Shown in pieces: positions 27,292 through 35,618 of a DNA stretch of 64,000 bases. This DNA comes from Rhizobium sp. L51/94 (GTDB lineage: Bacteria; Pseudomonadota; Alphaproteobacteria; Rhizobiales; Rhizobiaceae), in the NCBI RefSeq assembly GCF_019355555.1, contig NZ_CP072142.1, positions 806,001-870,000 on the forward strand, in the 5' to 3' direction. The number at the start of each line of letters is the position of its first letter. Position 1 is the stretch's first letter. Both the position numbers and the translations under genes were made by a program. Below the pieces are notes generated by a model, which searched no databases, was not told where the DNA came from, and saw nothing but the letters and a program-made list of their open reading frames with translations.

Positions 27292-28827
27292 ATGCACAGT
27301 CTCACGCGCGGCCTGACCGCAACCTTCATGGCCCTTGCCCTTTGCGGAACGGCCTTCTACGCCGCGCCGGCGGCGGCCGCCGGCAAGATGACGATCTCGT
27401 CGCCGCAGGATCCGGGCAGCTGGGATCCGATCGATACATTCCTGGTGCAGTGGGCATCGGTCGCCACCAACATCTTCGACGGCCTGACCTATCGCGGCCC
27501 CGATCTCAAGGTCGTCCCCGGTCTTGCCGAATCCTGGGAAGAGCTCGACGGGGGAAAGCGCATCCGCTTCAAGCTGCGCCACAACGTGAAATTCCACGAT
27601 GGCGAAGACTTCAATGCAGAAGCGGTGAAATTCACCTTCGAGCGCCTGCTGGGCGAGCAGGGTGCCAAGGGTCCGCAGCGGTCCAACTACACTTCCATCG
27701 ACAGCGTCACGGTCGTTGACGACGACACGGTGGACATGAAGCTGAAATCCCCCGATCCGGTGCTGCTGACAAAGCTTGCGGGCTATGGCGCGATGATCGT
27801 GCCGCCGAAGTACATCAAGGAAAAGGGCGAGGACAACTTTAATACCCACCCGGTCGGCACCGGCCCGTTCAAGTTCGTCTCCTACCAGCCGAAGGTCAAC
27901 ATAGCACTCGAAGCCAATCCGGACTACTGGGGCGGCGCGCCCAAACTGTCTCAGCTCGAATTCCGCTTCATCTCGGAGCCTGCGACCGCCGTCGCCGAAC
28001 TGCAGGCCGGCCGCGTCGATCTCGTCATTCCGCCGACCATCCCAGTCGGCATGATCCCGGTGATTTCAGGTGATCCAAAGCTGGAAGTCGTCAGCGTTCC
28101 CGGCCCGACCGTCGATGCGCTGCGTTTCAACACCCGTGACGGCGTCACCGCCGATCCCAAGGTGCGCAAGGCCATCATCATGGCCGTCGACCGCTCGACC
28201 ATCGTGAAATCCATTCTGGCCGGCCAGGCCTCGGAGATCGTCAGCTTCCAGAGCTCGCTCTCCTTCGGCTACGACAAGGACCTGAAGGGTCTCCCCTACG
28301 ATCCGGCCGCCGCTAAAAAGCTCCTTGCAGAGGCTGGCGTGAAGCCGGGTGCCACGCTGCAGATCGATATACGCGGCAATGACACGACAATGAATGAAGT
28401 GGCGCAGGTCGTCGCCAGCTACCTGCAGATGGTCGGCATCACCGCCACCATCAAGCCGTACGAGACCAACGTGCTGCTGAACGATATCATCCCGCAGGGC
28501 AAGACCGGCGGCATGTTCCAGCAGAAGTGGGGAGGCTGGACCTTCGATTTCGACAACACGGCCTATGCGATGTACCACTCGGGCGAAAAGTGGAACCCCT
28601 ACGACAAGGACGCAACCCTCGACAAGCTGCTGGAATCGCAGCGCCCGCTGATCGACAAGGCCGCGCGCGAAAAGATCCTGAAGGAAGTAGCAAACTACGC
28701 AGCCGACCGGGCGCTTGAACTGCCGCTCTACAACAGCAAGTCCATCTACGGCATTTCCAAGCGCGTAAAGGGTTTCATTGCACCGCCAGACAACCGCCTG
28801 AAACTGACCGACGTCACCGTCGAGTAG
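27292..28827 (+). CDS. Family 5 periplasmic binding protein (peptide type)
   Basis: About 511 residues from the ATG at 27292, which has AGAGGA eight bases upstream. A signal peptide ends AAPAAAAG. The SBP_bac_5 pattern follows (LAESWEELDGGKRIRFKLRHNVKFHDGEDFNAEAVKFTFER, then VGTGPFKFVSYQP and KVRKAIIMAVDR). These proteins bind di- and oligopeptides and related compounds in the periplasm. The operon suggests a pyroglutamyl peptide or cyclic amide as ligand. Confidence 0.88.
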   Translation: MHSLTRGLTATFMALALCGTAFYAAPAAAAGKMTISSPQDPGSWDPIDTFLVQWASVATNIFDGLTYRGPDLKVVPGLAESWEELDGGKRIRFKLRHNVKFHDGEDFNAEAVKFTFERLLGEQGAKGPQRSNYTSIDSVTVVDDDTVDMKLKSPDPVLLTKLAGYGAMIVPPKYIKEKGEDNFNTHPVGTGPFKFVSYQPKVNIALEANPDYWGGAPKLSQLEFRFISEPATAVAELQAGRVDLVIPPTIPVGMIPVISGDPKLEVVSVPGPTVDALRFNTRDGVTADPKVRKAIIMAVDRSTIVKSILAGQASEIVSFQSSLSFGYDKDLKGLPYDPAAAKKLLAEAGVKPGATLQIDIRGNDTTMNEVAQVVASYLQMVGITATIKPYETNVLLNDIIPQGKTGGMFQQKWGGWTFDFDNTAYAMYHSGEKWNPYDKDATLDKLLESQRPLIDKAAREKILKEVANYAADRALELPLYNSKSIYGISKRVKGFIAPPDNRLKLTDVTVE

Positions 28828-28845
28828 TTTGACGCACTGGCAGAT

Positions 28846-28890
28846 GGACATCCTGCAGAAAGATCCATCGGGATCTCGGCAGCGATGTCC
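28846..28890 (+). other. Large intercistronic stem-loop after the binding-protein gene
   Basis: GGACATC/GATGTCC (7 bp) and CTGC/GCAG (4 bp, one bulged base) enclose an inner perfect hairpin AGATCC-ATCG-GGATCT. It begins 19 bases after the stop of the binding-protein gene and ends 55 bases before the permease start. There is no T-run. It probably protects the upstream message or limits permease expression. Confidence 0.6.
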
Positions 28891-28945
28891 AAGTGTCGCC
28901 CAGATCCGGGTGGCACCCTGCCGCTTACCATGAAGGACAGAAATC

Positions 28946-29869
28946 GTGGCCAGTTTCCTTATCAAGCGTGTGCTGCAGGCGATCTTCGTCGTGATTGCCA
29001 TCACGCTCATCGTCTCCTTCGCCATTCGCCTCTCCGGCGATCCGGCGACGATGATGTTCCAGGGAAGTGGCAGCATGACCGACGAAGATCTGGCACGCAT
29101 CCGGGCAGCACTCGGCACCGATCAGCCGTTCATCGTCCAGTATCTGAACTTCCTCAAGGGCCTGGTGACGCTCGACTTCGGTCGCAGCTTTACAGGTGGC
29201 ACGCCGGTCTCGCTTCTGATCGGCAATGCCTTGCCGGCCACGCTGTTGCTTGCCTTCATCACCATGGCCGTCTCGATCGCCTTGTCGATCCCGCTGGGCA
29301 TCAAGGCGGCCACTGCCAAGGGCAGGGGCGCCGACCAGGCTATCCGGATCTTGTCGTTGATCGGCTTGTCGTTTCCAAACTTCTGGCTGGCGACCATGAT
29401 GGTCTTGCTGTTTGCCATCACGCTGGGCTGGCTGCCGCCGAGCGGCATGTCGGGGGCCGCAAGCTATGTGATGCCGGCGCTCACCATGGGCATTATCCTC
29501 ACCGCGACCAATGTGCGTCTTGTGCGCACCTCGATGCTGGAGACGCTGCAGTCGCAATACGTCATGGTGGCGCGGGCCAAGGGCCTCAGCGAAACCAAGG
29601 TGCTCTACAAGCACGCGCTGCGCAATTGCGCCATCCCGCTGATCACCTATTTTGGTCTGCAGTTCGGCGGCCTTCTCGGCGGCATCGTCGTCATCGAGCG
29701 GGTCTTCAACTGGCCGGGCTTGGGCACGCTGGCTTTCGATGCGGTGTCGGCCCGTGACTACCCGGTCCTGCAGGCCGTGATCACCGTCCTGTCGCTGCTG
29801 ATCGTGGGCATCAACCTCCTGGTCGATATCGCCTATGGGCTTGTCGATCCGCGCATCCGTACGGAGTAA
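28946..29869 (+). CDS. Peptide ABC importer permease, DppB type
   Basis: A 307-residue inner-membrane permease starting at a GTG (GAAGGAC upstream). The opening SFLIKRVLQAIFVVIAITLIVSF, the segment LSGDPATMMF and the cytoplasmic loop ARAKGLSETKVLYKHALRN are DppB/OppB hallmarks. It pairs with the DppC-type protein five bases downstream. Confidence 0.9.
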   Translation: MASFLIKRVLQAIFVVIAITLIVSFAIRLSGDPATMMFQGSGSMTDEDLARIRAALGTDQPFIVQYLNFLKGLVTLDFGRSFTGGTPVSLLIGNALPATLLLAFITMAVSIALSIPLGIKAATAKGRGADQAIRILSLIGLSFPNFWLATMMVLLFAITLGWLPPSGMSGAASYVMPALTMGIILTATNVRLVRTSMLETLQSQYVMVARAKGLSETKVLYKHALRNCAIPLITYFGLQFGGLLGGIVVIERVFNWPGLGTLAFDAVSARDYPVLQAVITVLSLLIVGINLLVDIAYGLVDPRIRTE

Positions 29870-29874
29870 TTCAG

Positions 29875-30723
29875 ATGGCCACCGCCACATCTCGCCGCTC
29901 GCGTTTCGCCAGCCTCGAATTCATTCTCGGCGCCGCACTGACGCTGATCATCTGCGTCTGCGTGCTGTTGTCCGACGTGCTCTTTCCCGGTGGTGCCGAC
30001 CGCCTCGACCTGATGGCGCGCCTGATGAGGCCCTTTGTCAGCCTGGCCCACCCCTTCGGCACCGATCCGTTGGGGCGCGATGTCCTTGCCCGGGTCGTGG
30101 CCGGCGGGAAGATCTCGCTGCTGGTCGGCTTTACCTCAGTCGCCGGCGCCGTCGTCATCGGCGTGGTGATGGGGCTGGTGGCCGGCTATTATCGCGGCTT
30201 CTGGGACATGCTCGTTATGCGCTTTGCCGATATCCAGCTGGCCCTGCCGTTCATTCTGCTCGCCATCACCTTCATCGCAATCGTCGGCGGTAGCCTGACC
30301 AACACCATCGTCCTTTTGATCGTGTCGCAATGGGTGCAGTATGCCCGGCTGGTGCGCGGCTCCGTGCTGACGTTGCGTGAGCGGGAGTTCATCCTGTCGG
30401 CCCGCGCCATCGGGGTCGCCGACTGGCGCATCATCTTCCAGCACCTTTTGCCAAACCTGGTCGGCCCGGTGATCGTGCTCACCACGCTCAATGTTGCCAA
30501 CAACATTCTTCTGGAAAGCAGCCTGACCTTCCTCGGCCTCGGCGTCGACCCGACCATTCCGAGCTGGGGTGGCATGCTGGCCGACGGACGCACCTATCTG
30601 CAGACCGCTTGGTGGGTCAGCGTCTTCCCCGGCCTTGCCATTTTGCTGACGGTGCTTGGCCTCAACCTTCTCGGCGACTGGCTGCGCGACAGCCTGGATC
30701 CGACCGGCAGAACCTCGAGGTAG
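29875..30723 (+). CDS. Peptide ABC importer permease, DppC type
   Basis: A 282-residue permease. HPFGTDPLGRDVLARVVAGGKISLLVGF and the loop SARAIGVADWRIIFQHLLPN are typical of DppC/OppC, as is the segment LESSLTFLGLGVDPTIPSWGGML. It follows the DppB-type gene by five bases. Confidence 0.9.
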   Translation: MATATSRRSRFASLEFILGAALTLIICVCVLLSDVLFPGGADRLDLMARLMRPFVSLAHPFGTDPLGRDVLARVVAGGKISLLVGFTSVAGAVVIGVVMGLVAGYYRGFWDMLVMRFADIQLALPFILLAITFIAIVGGSLTNTIVLLIVSQWVQYARLVRGSVLTLREREFILSARAIGVADWRIIFQHLLPNLVGPVIVLTTLNVANNILLESSLTFLGLGVDPTIPSWGGMLADGRTYLQTAWWVSVFPGLAILLTVLGLNLLGDWLRDSLDPTGRTSR

Positions 30724-30727
30724 CACC

Positions 30728-32455
30728 ATGACCGAAATTTTTAAGCACAGCATCATGCGCACGCTGGACCGGCTTCCCGCAACCCCCGGCGCCCGCTACG
30801 AGGCCTGGACCTTCGACGATGCCAAAAGCCGCAGGGCTGAGGAAGCACGGCTGTCCGCCTTGGGCGTCACCGCGCGCATCCGCAGTGCCTACAAGCCCTT
30901 GCTCACATTCTTTCTCGAGGACGTCGATCTTTCCGGCGTCGAGAGCATAGAGATCCGCTACCCCGTGCATCCGGCAGCGCCAGAAAACCGTTTTCGGCTG
31001 GAAGCCTATCCGCTGGCGGCGTTGGTCGGGGATGCCAAGATCGATTTCATCCCGAGCACCGACGACACCCTTGCCTACAATGTCACGCTGCTGCGCGCTG
31101 GCAAGACGGAAACCCACCGCGTGCTCGCCCCGAACCGCGTCCACCGCGACACCGTGGGAGAAACCAACCTGTCGCCAACCGGCTGGCTGCGTCACGCCGG
31201 CACCGACCCGGGAGAGCGGCTGGAGACCGATTACGAGGTACTGTTCGAAGCGGCTGTCGGCGCCGTCACCGGGCATGCTTGGGGGGTGGAAGAGCCCTAT
31301 TTCGAGGAGCTCAATATCCGCGTCGACCATCCGGCCGAGGACGAGCCGCTCCACATCAGCCACGAGGTTCTGAGCCTTCGCGAAGCGCTGCACGAGGATC
31401 TCTATTTTTCCCTGCTGGAGTTCTTTCAGCAGAAGTCCGGCCGCACGCTTGGCGACCGGGGCCTGAAGCCCGGCCAGATCGTCCCTGAAATCGTCAAAAG
31501 CAAGGGAGCTATTTCCGTGACGATCTCGACGCGCTCCTTGTCGACGGATTTTCAAGACGGGGCCGATCAGGCGATCGACAGCGCGCGGGAACCACTGGCC
31601 GCACGCGAAATCGCCGACCGACTGGAGGCGATTGGAGGGCAGGCGTTTGCGGCACTCGCCCGCTCCGGCCGCGCGGTGTCGGCGCGATATATCCAGGGTC
31701 GCGATCTGCCTGTCATGATCAGTGCCGGCCAGCATCCGAACGAGACATCCGGCATCGTCGGCGCGCTGCGCGCAGCCGCGCGGTTGCAGGCGCGTCGAGG
31801 TGCCCACTTTACCCTGTCTCCCCTCGAAAACCCCGATGGCTACGCGGTGCATCAACGCCTGCGGCACGACAATCCCTGCCACATGCATCACGCTGCCCGC
31901 TACACGGCACTCGGTGACGATCTGGAATACCGCACGGTGGAAACCGCCGGCCCCCATCTGAATGAGAAGCAGATCAGGATCCAAGCGCAGGCGCTGAGCA
32001 ACGCTCAGTTGCATGTCAACCTGCACGGCTATCCGAGCCACGAATGGACAAGGCCGCTCTCCGGCTATGTGCCGCGCGGCTTTGGCATGTGGACACTGCC
32101 GAAGGGGTTCTTCCTCATCATGCGCCACCATCCCGAGTGGGAAAAGCGCTCTGAAATTCTGCTGGATCGGGTTACACGCCATCTCGGACAGATCCCAGGC
32201 CTACTGGCGTATAACGACCGGCAGATTGCGCTCTACGAGATCCATGCCGGCGAAACCGGCTTTCAGATTATCAACGGCTTTCCCTGCCTGTGCTCGGTCG
32301 ACGACCGCCACACCGTACCGATGACGCTGATCACCGAATATCCCGACGAAACCATCTATGGTGACGATTTCATCGCCGGCCACACGGCGCAGATGGAAAC
32401 CGTGCTGTCTTGCTACGATGCCTGGCAAGAGATGGGGGCGGGCGAGACGGTCTGA
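30728..32455 (+). CDS. M14-family zinc carboxypeptidase-like protein with long N-terminal region
   Basis: About 575 residues from the ATG at 30728, four bases after the permease stop, with GAGG upstream. Zinc-site motifs of M14 peptidases are visible: HPNE (His336, Glu339), NPDG (about 368-371), and a third His in NLHGYPSH (about 433). The first 330 residues have no motif I know. No signal peptide is seen, so it acts in the cytoplasm. As the last gene of the operon it probably trims the imported peptide, or removes an acyl or pyroglutamyl group. The family also contains deacylases such as succinylglutamate desuccinylase, so the exact bond is open. Confidence 0.75.
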   Translation: MTEIFKHSIMRTLDRLPATPGARYEAWTFDDAKSRRAEEARLSALGVTARIRSAYKPLLTFFLEDVDLSGVESIEIRYPVHPAAPENRFRLEAYPLAALVGDAKIDFIPSTDDTLAYNVTLLRAGKTETHRVLAPNRVHRDTVGETNLSPTGWLRHAGTDPGERLETDYEVLFEAAVGAVTGHAWGVEEPYFEELNIRVDHPAEDEPLHISHEVLSLREALHEDLYFSLLEFFQQKSGRTLGDRGLKPGQIVPEIVKSKGAISVTISTRSLSTDFQDGADQAIDSAREPLAAREIADRLEAIGGQAFAALARSGRAVSARYIQGRDLPVMISAGQHPNETSGIVGALRAAARLQARRGAHFTLSPLENPDGYAVHQRLRHDNPCHMHHAARYTALGDDLEYRTVETAGPHLNEKQIRIQAQALSNAQLHVNLHGYPSHEWTRPLSGYVPRGFGMWTLPKGFFLIMRHHPEWEKRSEILLDRVTRHLGQIPGLLAYNDRQIALYEIHAGETGFQIINGFPCLCSVDDRHTVPMTLITEYPDETIYGDDFIAGHTAQMETVLSCYDAWQEMGAGETV

Positions 32456-32743
32456 ACGCCTCGTGTGCTCCACGTCCCAAGGCGAAGCTCAGGGATGAAG
32501 CTCTCGGCTCCCTAACCGCACTGCCCTCCGGTTGCGCGTCGCATTCCTTCGTAAGCGCTGAATATATGCCATTCATTCGAATGGGTAACTTCTTGCGCAA
32601 ATCCGACCGGCGCCATAGAACGCGCATGGACGTTTCGAAGCCAAAAATGGCCGCAACGACCGTTGACCGGTCGCTGGCTCCGACGCTCGACGTTTCAGCG
32701 CCAGGGCCTCGAACTCGGCAATCATATTCCCAAGGAGAGAGTA

Positions 32744-33850
32744 ATGGGTTTCAAGACTTTGACAGGAGCGACATTCGCCGCTTCGATTGCATTTGCGCCC
32801 CTGGCCCACGCAGACGTAACAATTGGACTGATCGCGCCCCTGACCGGCCCCGTCGCCGCCTATGGCGATCAGGTGAAGAACGGTGTTGAAACCGCTATCG
32901 AAGAGATCAACAAGACCGGCGGCATTCTGGGCCAGAAAGTCGTGCTGGAAACCGCTGACGACGCGGGCGAACCCAAGCAGGGTGTTTCCGGCGCCAACCA
33001 GCTCGTCGGCCAGGATATCCATTTCGTCGTCGGTCCGGTCACATCGGGCGTTGCGATCCCTGCCTCCGACGTCTTCTCCGAAAACGGCGTCCTGATGGTC
33101 ACGCCGACCGCAACGGCACCCGACTTGACAAAGCGTGGCCTGACGAATGTCCTGCGCACATGCGGACGCGACGACCAGCAAGCCGAAGTTGCAGCCCGCT
33201 ACGTCCTTAAGAACTTCAGCGGCAAACGGATCGCCATCATCAACGACAAGGGTGCCTATGGCAAAGGTCTGGCGGATGCCTTTAAGGCGACGCTAAATGC
33301 GGCCGGCACCAAGGAAGTCATCGATGATGCCATCAATCCGGGCGATAAGGATTTCTCGGCCCTGACCACGCGCCTGAAGTCGGAAAAGATCGACGTGATC
33401 TATTTCGGCGGATACCATCCCGAAGGCGGCCTGCTTGTCCGGCAGCTAGCCGATCTGTCGGTCAAGGCAACGCTGATCGGCGGCGACGGCCTTTCCAACA
33501 CGGAATTTTGGAAGATAGGCACGGAGGCTGCCGCTGGCACGATCTTCACGAATGCGGCGGACGCAATCAGGAGCCCCGATTCAAAGGCCGCATCCGATGC
33601 GCTCAAGGCCAAGAACATTCCTGCCGAGGCCTTCACCCTGAACGCCTACGCCGCCGTTCAAGTTCTGAAGGCAGGCATCGAGAAGGCCGGCAGTGCCGAA
33701 GACGTCGATGCGGTGTCAAAGGCCATCAAGTCCGGTCAGCCTATCGCGACCGCAATCGGCAATCTGACCTACGGCGAGACAGGCGACCTCACCTCGCAAA
33801 GCTTCTCCCTTTACAAGTGGGACGGCGGCAAGATTGTCGCTGCGGAATAA
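32744..33850 (+). CDS. LivJ-type branched-chain amino acid binding protein (orphan)
   Basis: A 368-residue Leu/Ile/Val-type periplasmic binding protein. From ATG 32744 (AAGGAGAG upstream) it has a signal peptide ending PLAHA, then DVTIGLIAPLTGPVAAYGDQVKNG, FVVGPVTSGVAIPASDVF and IAIINDKGAYGKGL. No LivHMGF membrane or ATPase genes are adjacent, and a terminator follows directly. It therefore is monocistronic and must borrow a transporter encoded elsewhere. The 288-base stretch before it holds no gene I recognise. Confidence 0.88.
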   Translation: MGFKTLTGATFAASIAFAPLAHADVTIGLIAPLTGPVAAYGDQVKNGVETAIEEINKTGGILGQKVVLETADDAGEPKQGVSGANQLVGQDIHFVVGPVTSGVAIPASDVFSENGVLMVTPTATAPDLTKRGLTNVLRTCGRDDQQAEVAARYVLKNFSGKRIAIINDKGAYGKGLADAFKATLNAAGTKEVIDDAINPGDKDFSALTTRLKSEKIDVIYFGGYHPEGGLLVRQLADLSVKATLIGGDGLSNTEFWKIGTEAAAGTIFTNAADAIRSPDSKAASDALKAKNIPAEAFTLNAYAAVQVLKAGIEKAGSAEDVDAVSKAIKSGQPIATAIGNLTYGETGDLTSQSFSLYKWDGGKIVAAE

Positions 33851-33860
33851 ATAAGCGTTG

Positions 33861-33888
33861 CCGATCGGGCCCCTGCAGGCCCGATCGG
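33861..33888 (+). terminator. Rho-independent-type terminator after livJ-like gene
   Basis: A perfect 11-bp stem CCGATCGGGCC/GGCCCGATCGG with a six-base loop starts 11 bases after the stop. The following TCCTCCT tract is only moderately T-rich. It is nearly symmetrical, so it could also end transcripts arriving from the right. Confidence 0.75.
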
Positions 33889-33998
33889 TCCTCCTGAACA
33901 CAATGTTCGACGCCGCGGCGAGAGAGCGTCGGATATCTGAATCAGTTCTGGTCAGGCTGCTCCAGCATGCCGTCAGCGGTCAGTCTACCTTGCCGCTT

Positions 33999-34862
33999 TC
34001 AATCGCCCAGAAGCTGGCGGTCGTCGCCGTCGCGATTGCGCACCAGTTGCTCCTTGATCGCGCGCAGCGACTTCAGGGCCGTGGTCCGGTCGGCATAGGC
34101 GACCATGTTTGCCAGGATGTCGATCGCTGCCAGATAGGCATAGCGGGTGGAGGTCGGGCGAAAGATGTTCTTGCCCTCCGGCATTTCGATCGCGATCACC
34201 ACGTCGGCCGCAGCAGCGACTGGCGAACCGCCCTGCGTCATCGCGATGGTCGGGATCGAGCGCTCCCGCAAAAGCTCCAGACAGCGGACAAGCTCCATGT
34301 CGCGACCGGTGAACGACGAGCCGAAAACGACGGTGCCCGGCTGTGCCGAGGCAGAGATCATTTGGTTCATGCCATGGTCGTTGGATGAATGGATGCGGCA
34401 GCCGAGACGAAACAGGCGGTTGTGCAATTCGTTGACGATCATAGCCGAATTGCCGCTCGCACCGAAGGCCTGGATGAACTCGGCAGCCCGCAACATCTGA
34501 GCCGCCTTCTCGATGGCGGCAAGGTCAAGCTGCCGATGAAGCTCGAACAGCGAATTCTGGGCCTTCGAGACGATATCGTGTGCAACCTCTTCAACGGTCG
34601 CCGTCGGTGCATCGGGCTTCAGGTATCGCAAGCCGACATAGGCCATCTTGGCGAGTTGTACCTTGAAGTCGGAATAGCCCTGGCAGCCCAGCCGTCGGCA
34701 AAACCGCGTCACGGTCGGTGGTGACACGCCCGCGCGTGCTGCGAGCTCGATGATCGAGAAATTGACGACGGCATCCACATTCTCCAGCGAGAATTTCGCC
34801 AGCCTGGCGTCCAGGCCCGAGAGTTTTCCATTTTCATCGGAAAGAGCGTGAAACAGGTCCAT
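33999..34862 (-). CDS. RpiR/MurR-family transcriptional regulator
   Basis: A 287-residue regulator from the ATG at 34862 (GAGGAAAAG upstream; the ATG at 34922 adds 20 unlike residues). The N-terminal HTH_6 domain has SIIELAARAGVSPPTVTRFCRRLGCQGYSDFKVQLA. A SIS phosphosugar-binding domain follows (FGASGNSAMIVNELHNRLFRLG, FGSSFTGRDMELVRCLE). It is divergent from the M81-peptide operon across 750 bases and is its likely regulator. Confidence 0.85.
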   Translation of the reverse strand: MDLFHALSDENGKLSGLDARLAKFSLENVDAVVNFSIIELAARAGVSPPTVTRFCRRLGCQGYSDFKVQLAKMAYVGLRYLKPDAPTATVEEVAHDIVSKAQNSLFELHRQLDLAAIEKAAQMLRAAEFIQAFGASGNSAMIVNELHNRLFRLGCRIHSSNDHGMNQMISASAQPGTVVFGSSFTGRDMELVRCLELLRERSIPTIAMTQGGSPVAAAADVVIAIEMPEGKNIFRPTSTRYAYLAAIDILANMVAYADRTTALKSLRAIKEQLVRNRDGDDRQLLGD

Positions 34863-35346
34863 TGGGTCTTTTCCTCGAAACGCCACAGGGAAACAGAAGG
34901 CATCGATGAAAATCAGTTTCACCGCCGCGAATTTTTCATAGCATGATGTCGGTAGGCATCAATCGAACTCGGCAGCCTGGCGATAATAAACGCAGGCGCC
35001 TATCGCCGGCCGTTGCGCGCGTGCATTCCCAGCGTTTGCTGCCGCGGCGTTTTCCGTAGCCGGAACCAGCCGCTTGGGCTCTCAGTGCAGGGGTAGGTCT
35101 GCGAAGCGTCCCACGCCCAATCCCCCCATCCAGCTCCTGCCAGAGCCCAGCCTCGGCTCAGTGATGACAATCAGATGCTTTAGGCTGGTGGCCTTTTCAT
35201 TCTCGGTCAATCGGCGCCCTCTTCAACAGACTATCGCGAATGGCAGAACCTGTTGATTCAAAATAGGACGCAGATATCGAAGCGCCATGTCCGTTTCTGC
35301 GGCCGCGAGCGCGGTCTGAGAATTTTTCCAAGTTTTCCCCTGTCTA

Positions 35347-35360
35347 GAAAATAAATTACA
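35347..35360. repeat. Direct repeat copy 1, possible RpiR operator
   Basis: GAAAATAAATTACA, identical to the copy at 35419-35432. Its AAATTACA end resembles half of the palindrome recognised by HexR, an RpiR-family regulator. Confidence 0.5.
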
Positions 35361-35387
35361 GAAATAACCAAAAAATCAGATCGTCAA

Positions 35388-35415
35388 TTGACTTCAAACG
35401 GCTTTGACGCATATT
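35388..35415 (+). promoter_or_regulatory. Candidate promoter of the M81-peptide operon
   Basis: TTGACT and CATATT are separated by 16 bases and lie between the two direct repeats, about 205 bases before the M81 start. A repressor on the second repeat would cover the transcription start region. Confidence 0.4.
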
Positions 35416-35418
35416 GGA

Positions 35419-35432
35419 GAAAATAAATTACA
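35419..35432. repeat. Direct repeat copy 2, possible RpiR operator
   Basis: GAAAATAAATTACA again, 72 bases from the first copy and just downstream of the candidate -10 box. Confidence 0.5.
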
Positions 35433-35618
35433 CCGAAACGGTGAGTGGGAATTTTACAGAAAACAGGGAATCCCATGTCCGGGGGCACTTCGATAGTTGC
35501 AGTTCTGACGGTCGCGCACGGCGGCCCGGCAGGCGGGAACTAGACAGATAGACAATCTAACGTCGGTACCTGCCCCCTTGCGGTGGCTCGGAGCCCGGCG
35601 TGTATTTAGGCGACAGAC

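Larger units (their letters stand above)
34863..35618. other. Long divergent regulatory gap between RpiR and M81 genes
   Basis: About 750 bases without a gene I can support. The first half is C-rich and featureless. The second (35330-35440) is strongly AT-rich and holds a direct repeat and a promoter-like pair, listed separately. Confidence 0.5.

Noticed and set aside
28066..29118. 350-codon minus-strand frame across the binding-protein/permease junction
   Set aside because: Antisense shadow spanning two real genes and a hairpin; no family resemblance.
30662..32182. 506-codon minus-strand frame opposite the M14 gene
   Set aside because: Antisense to a gene with clear zinc motifs; composition is that of a shadow frame.
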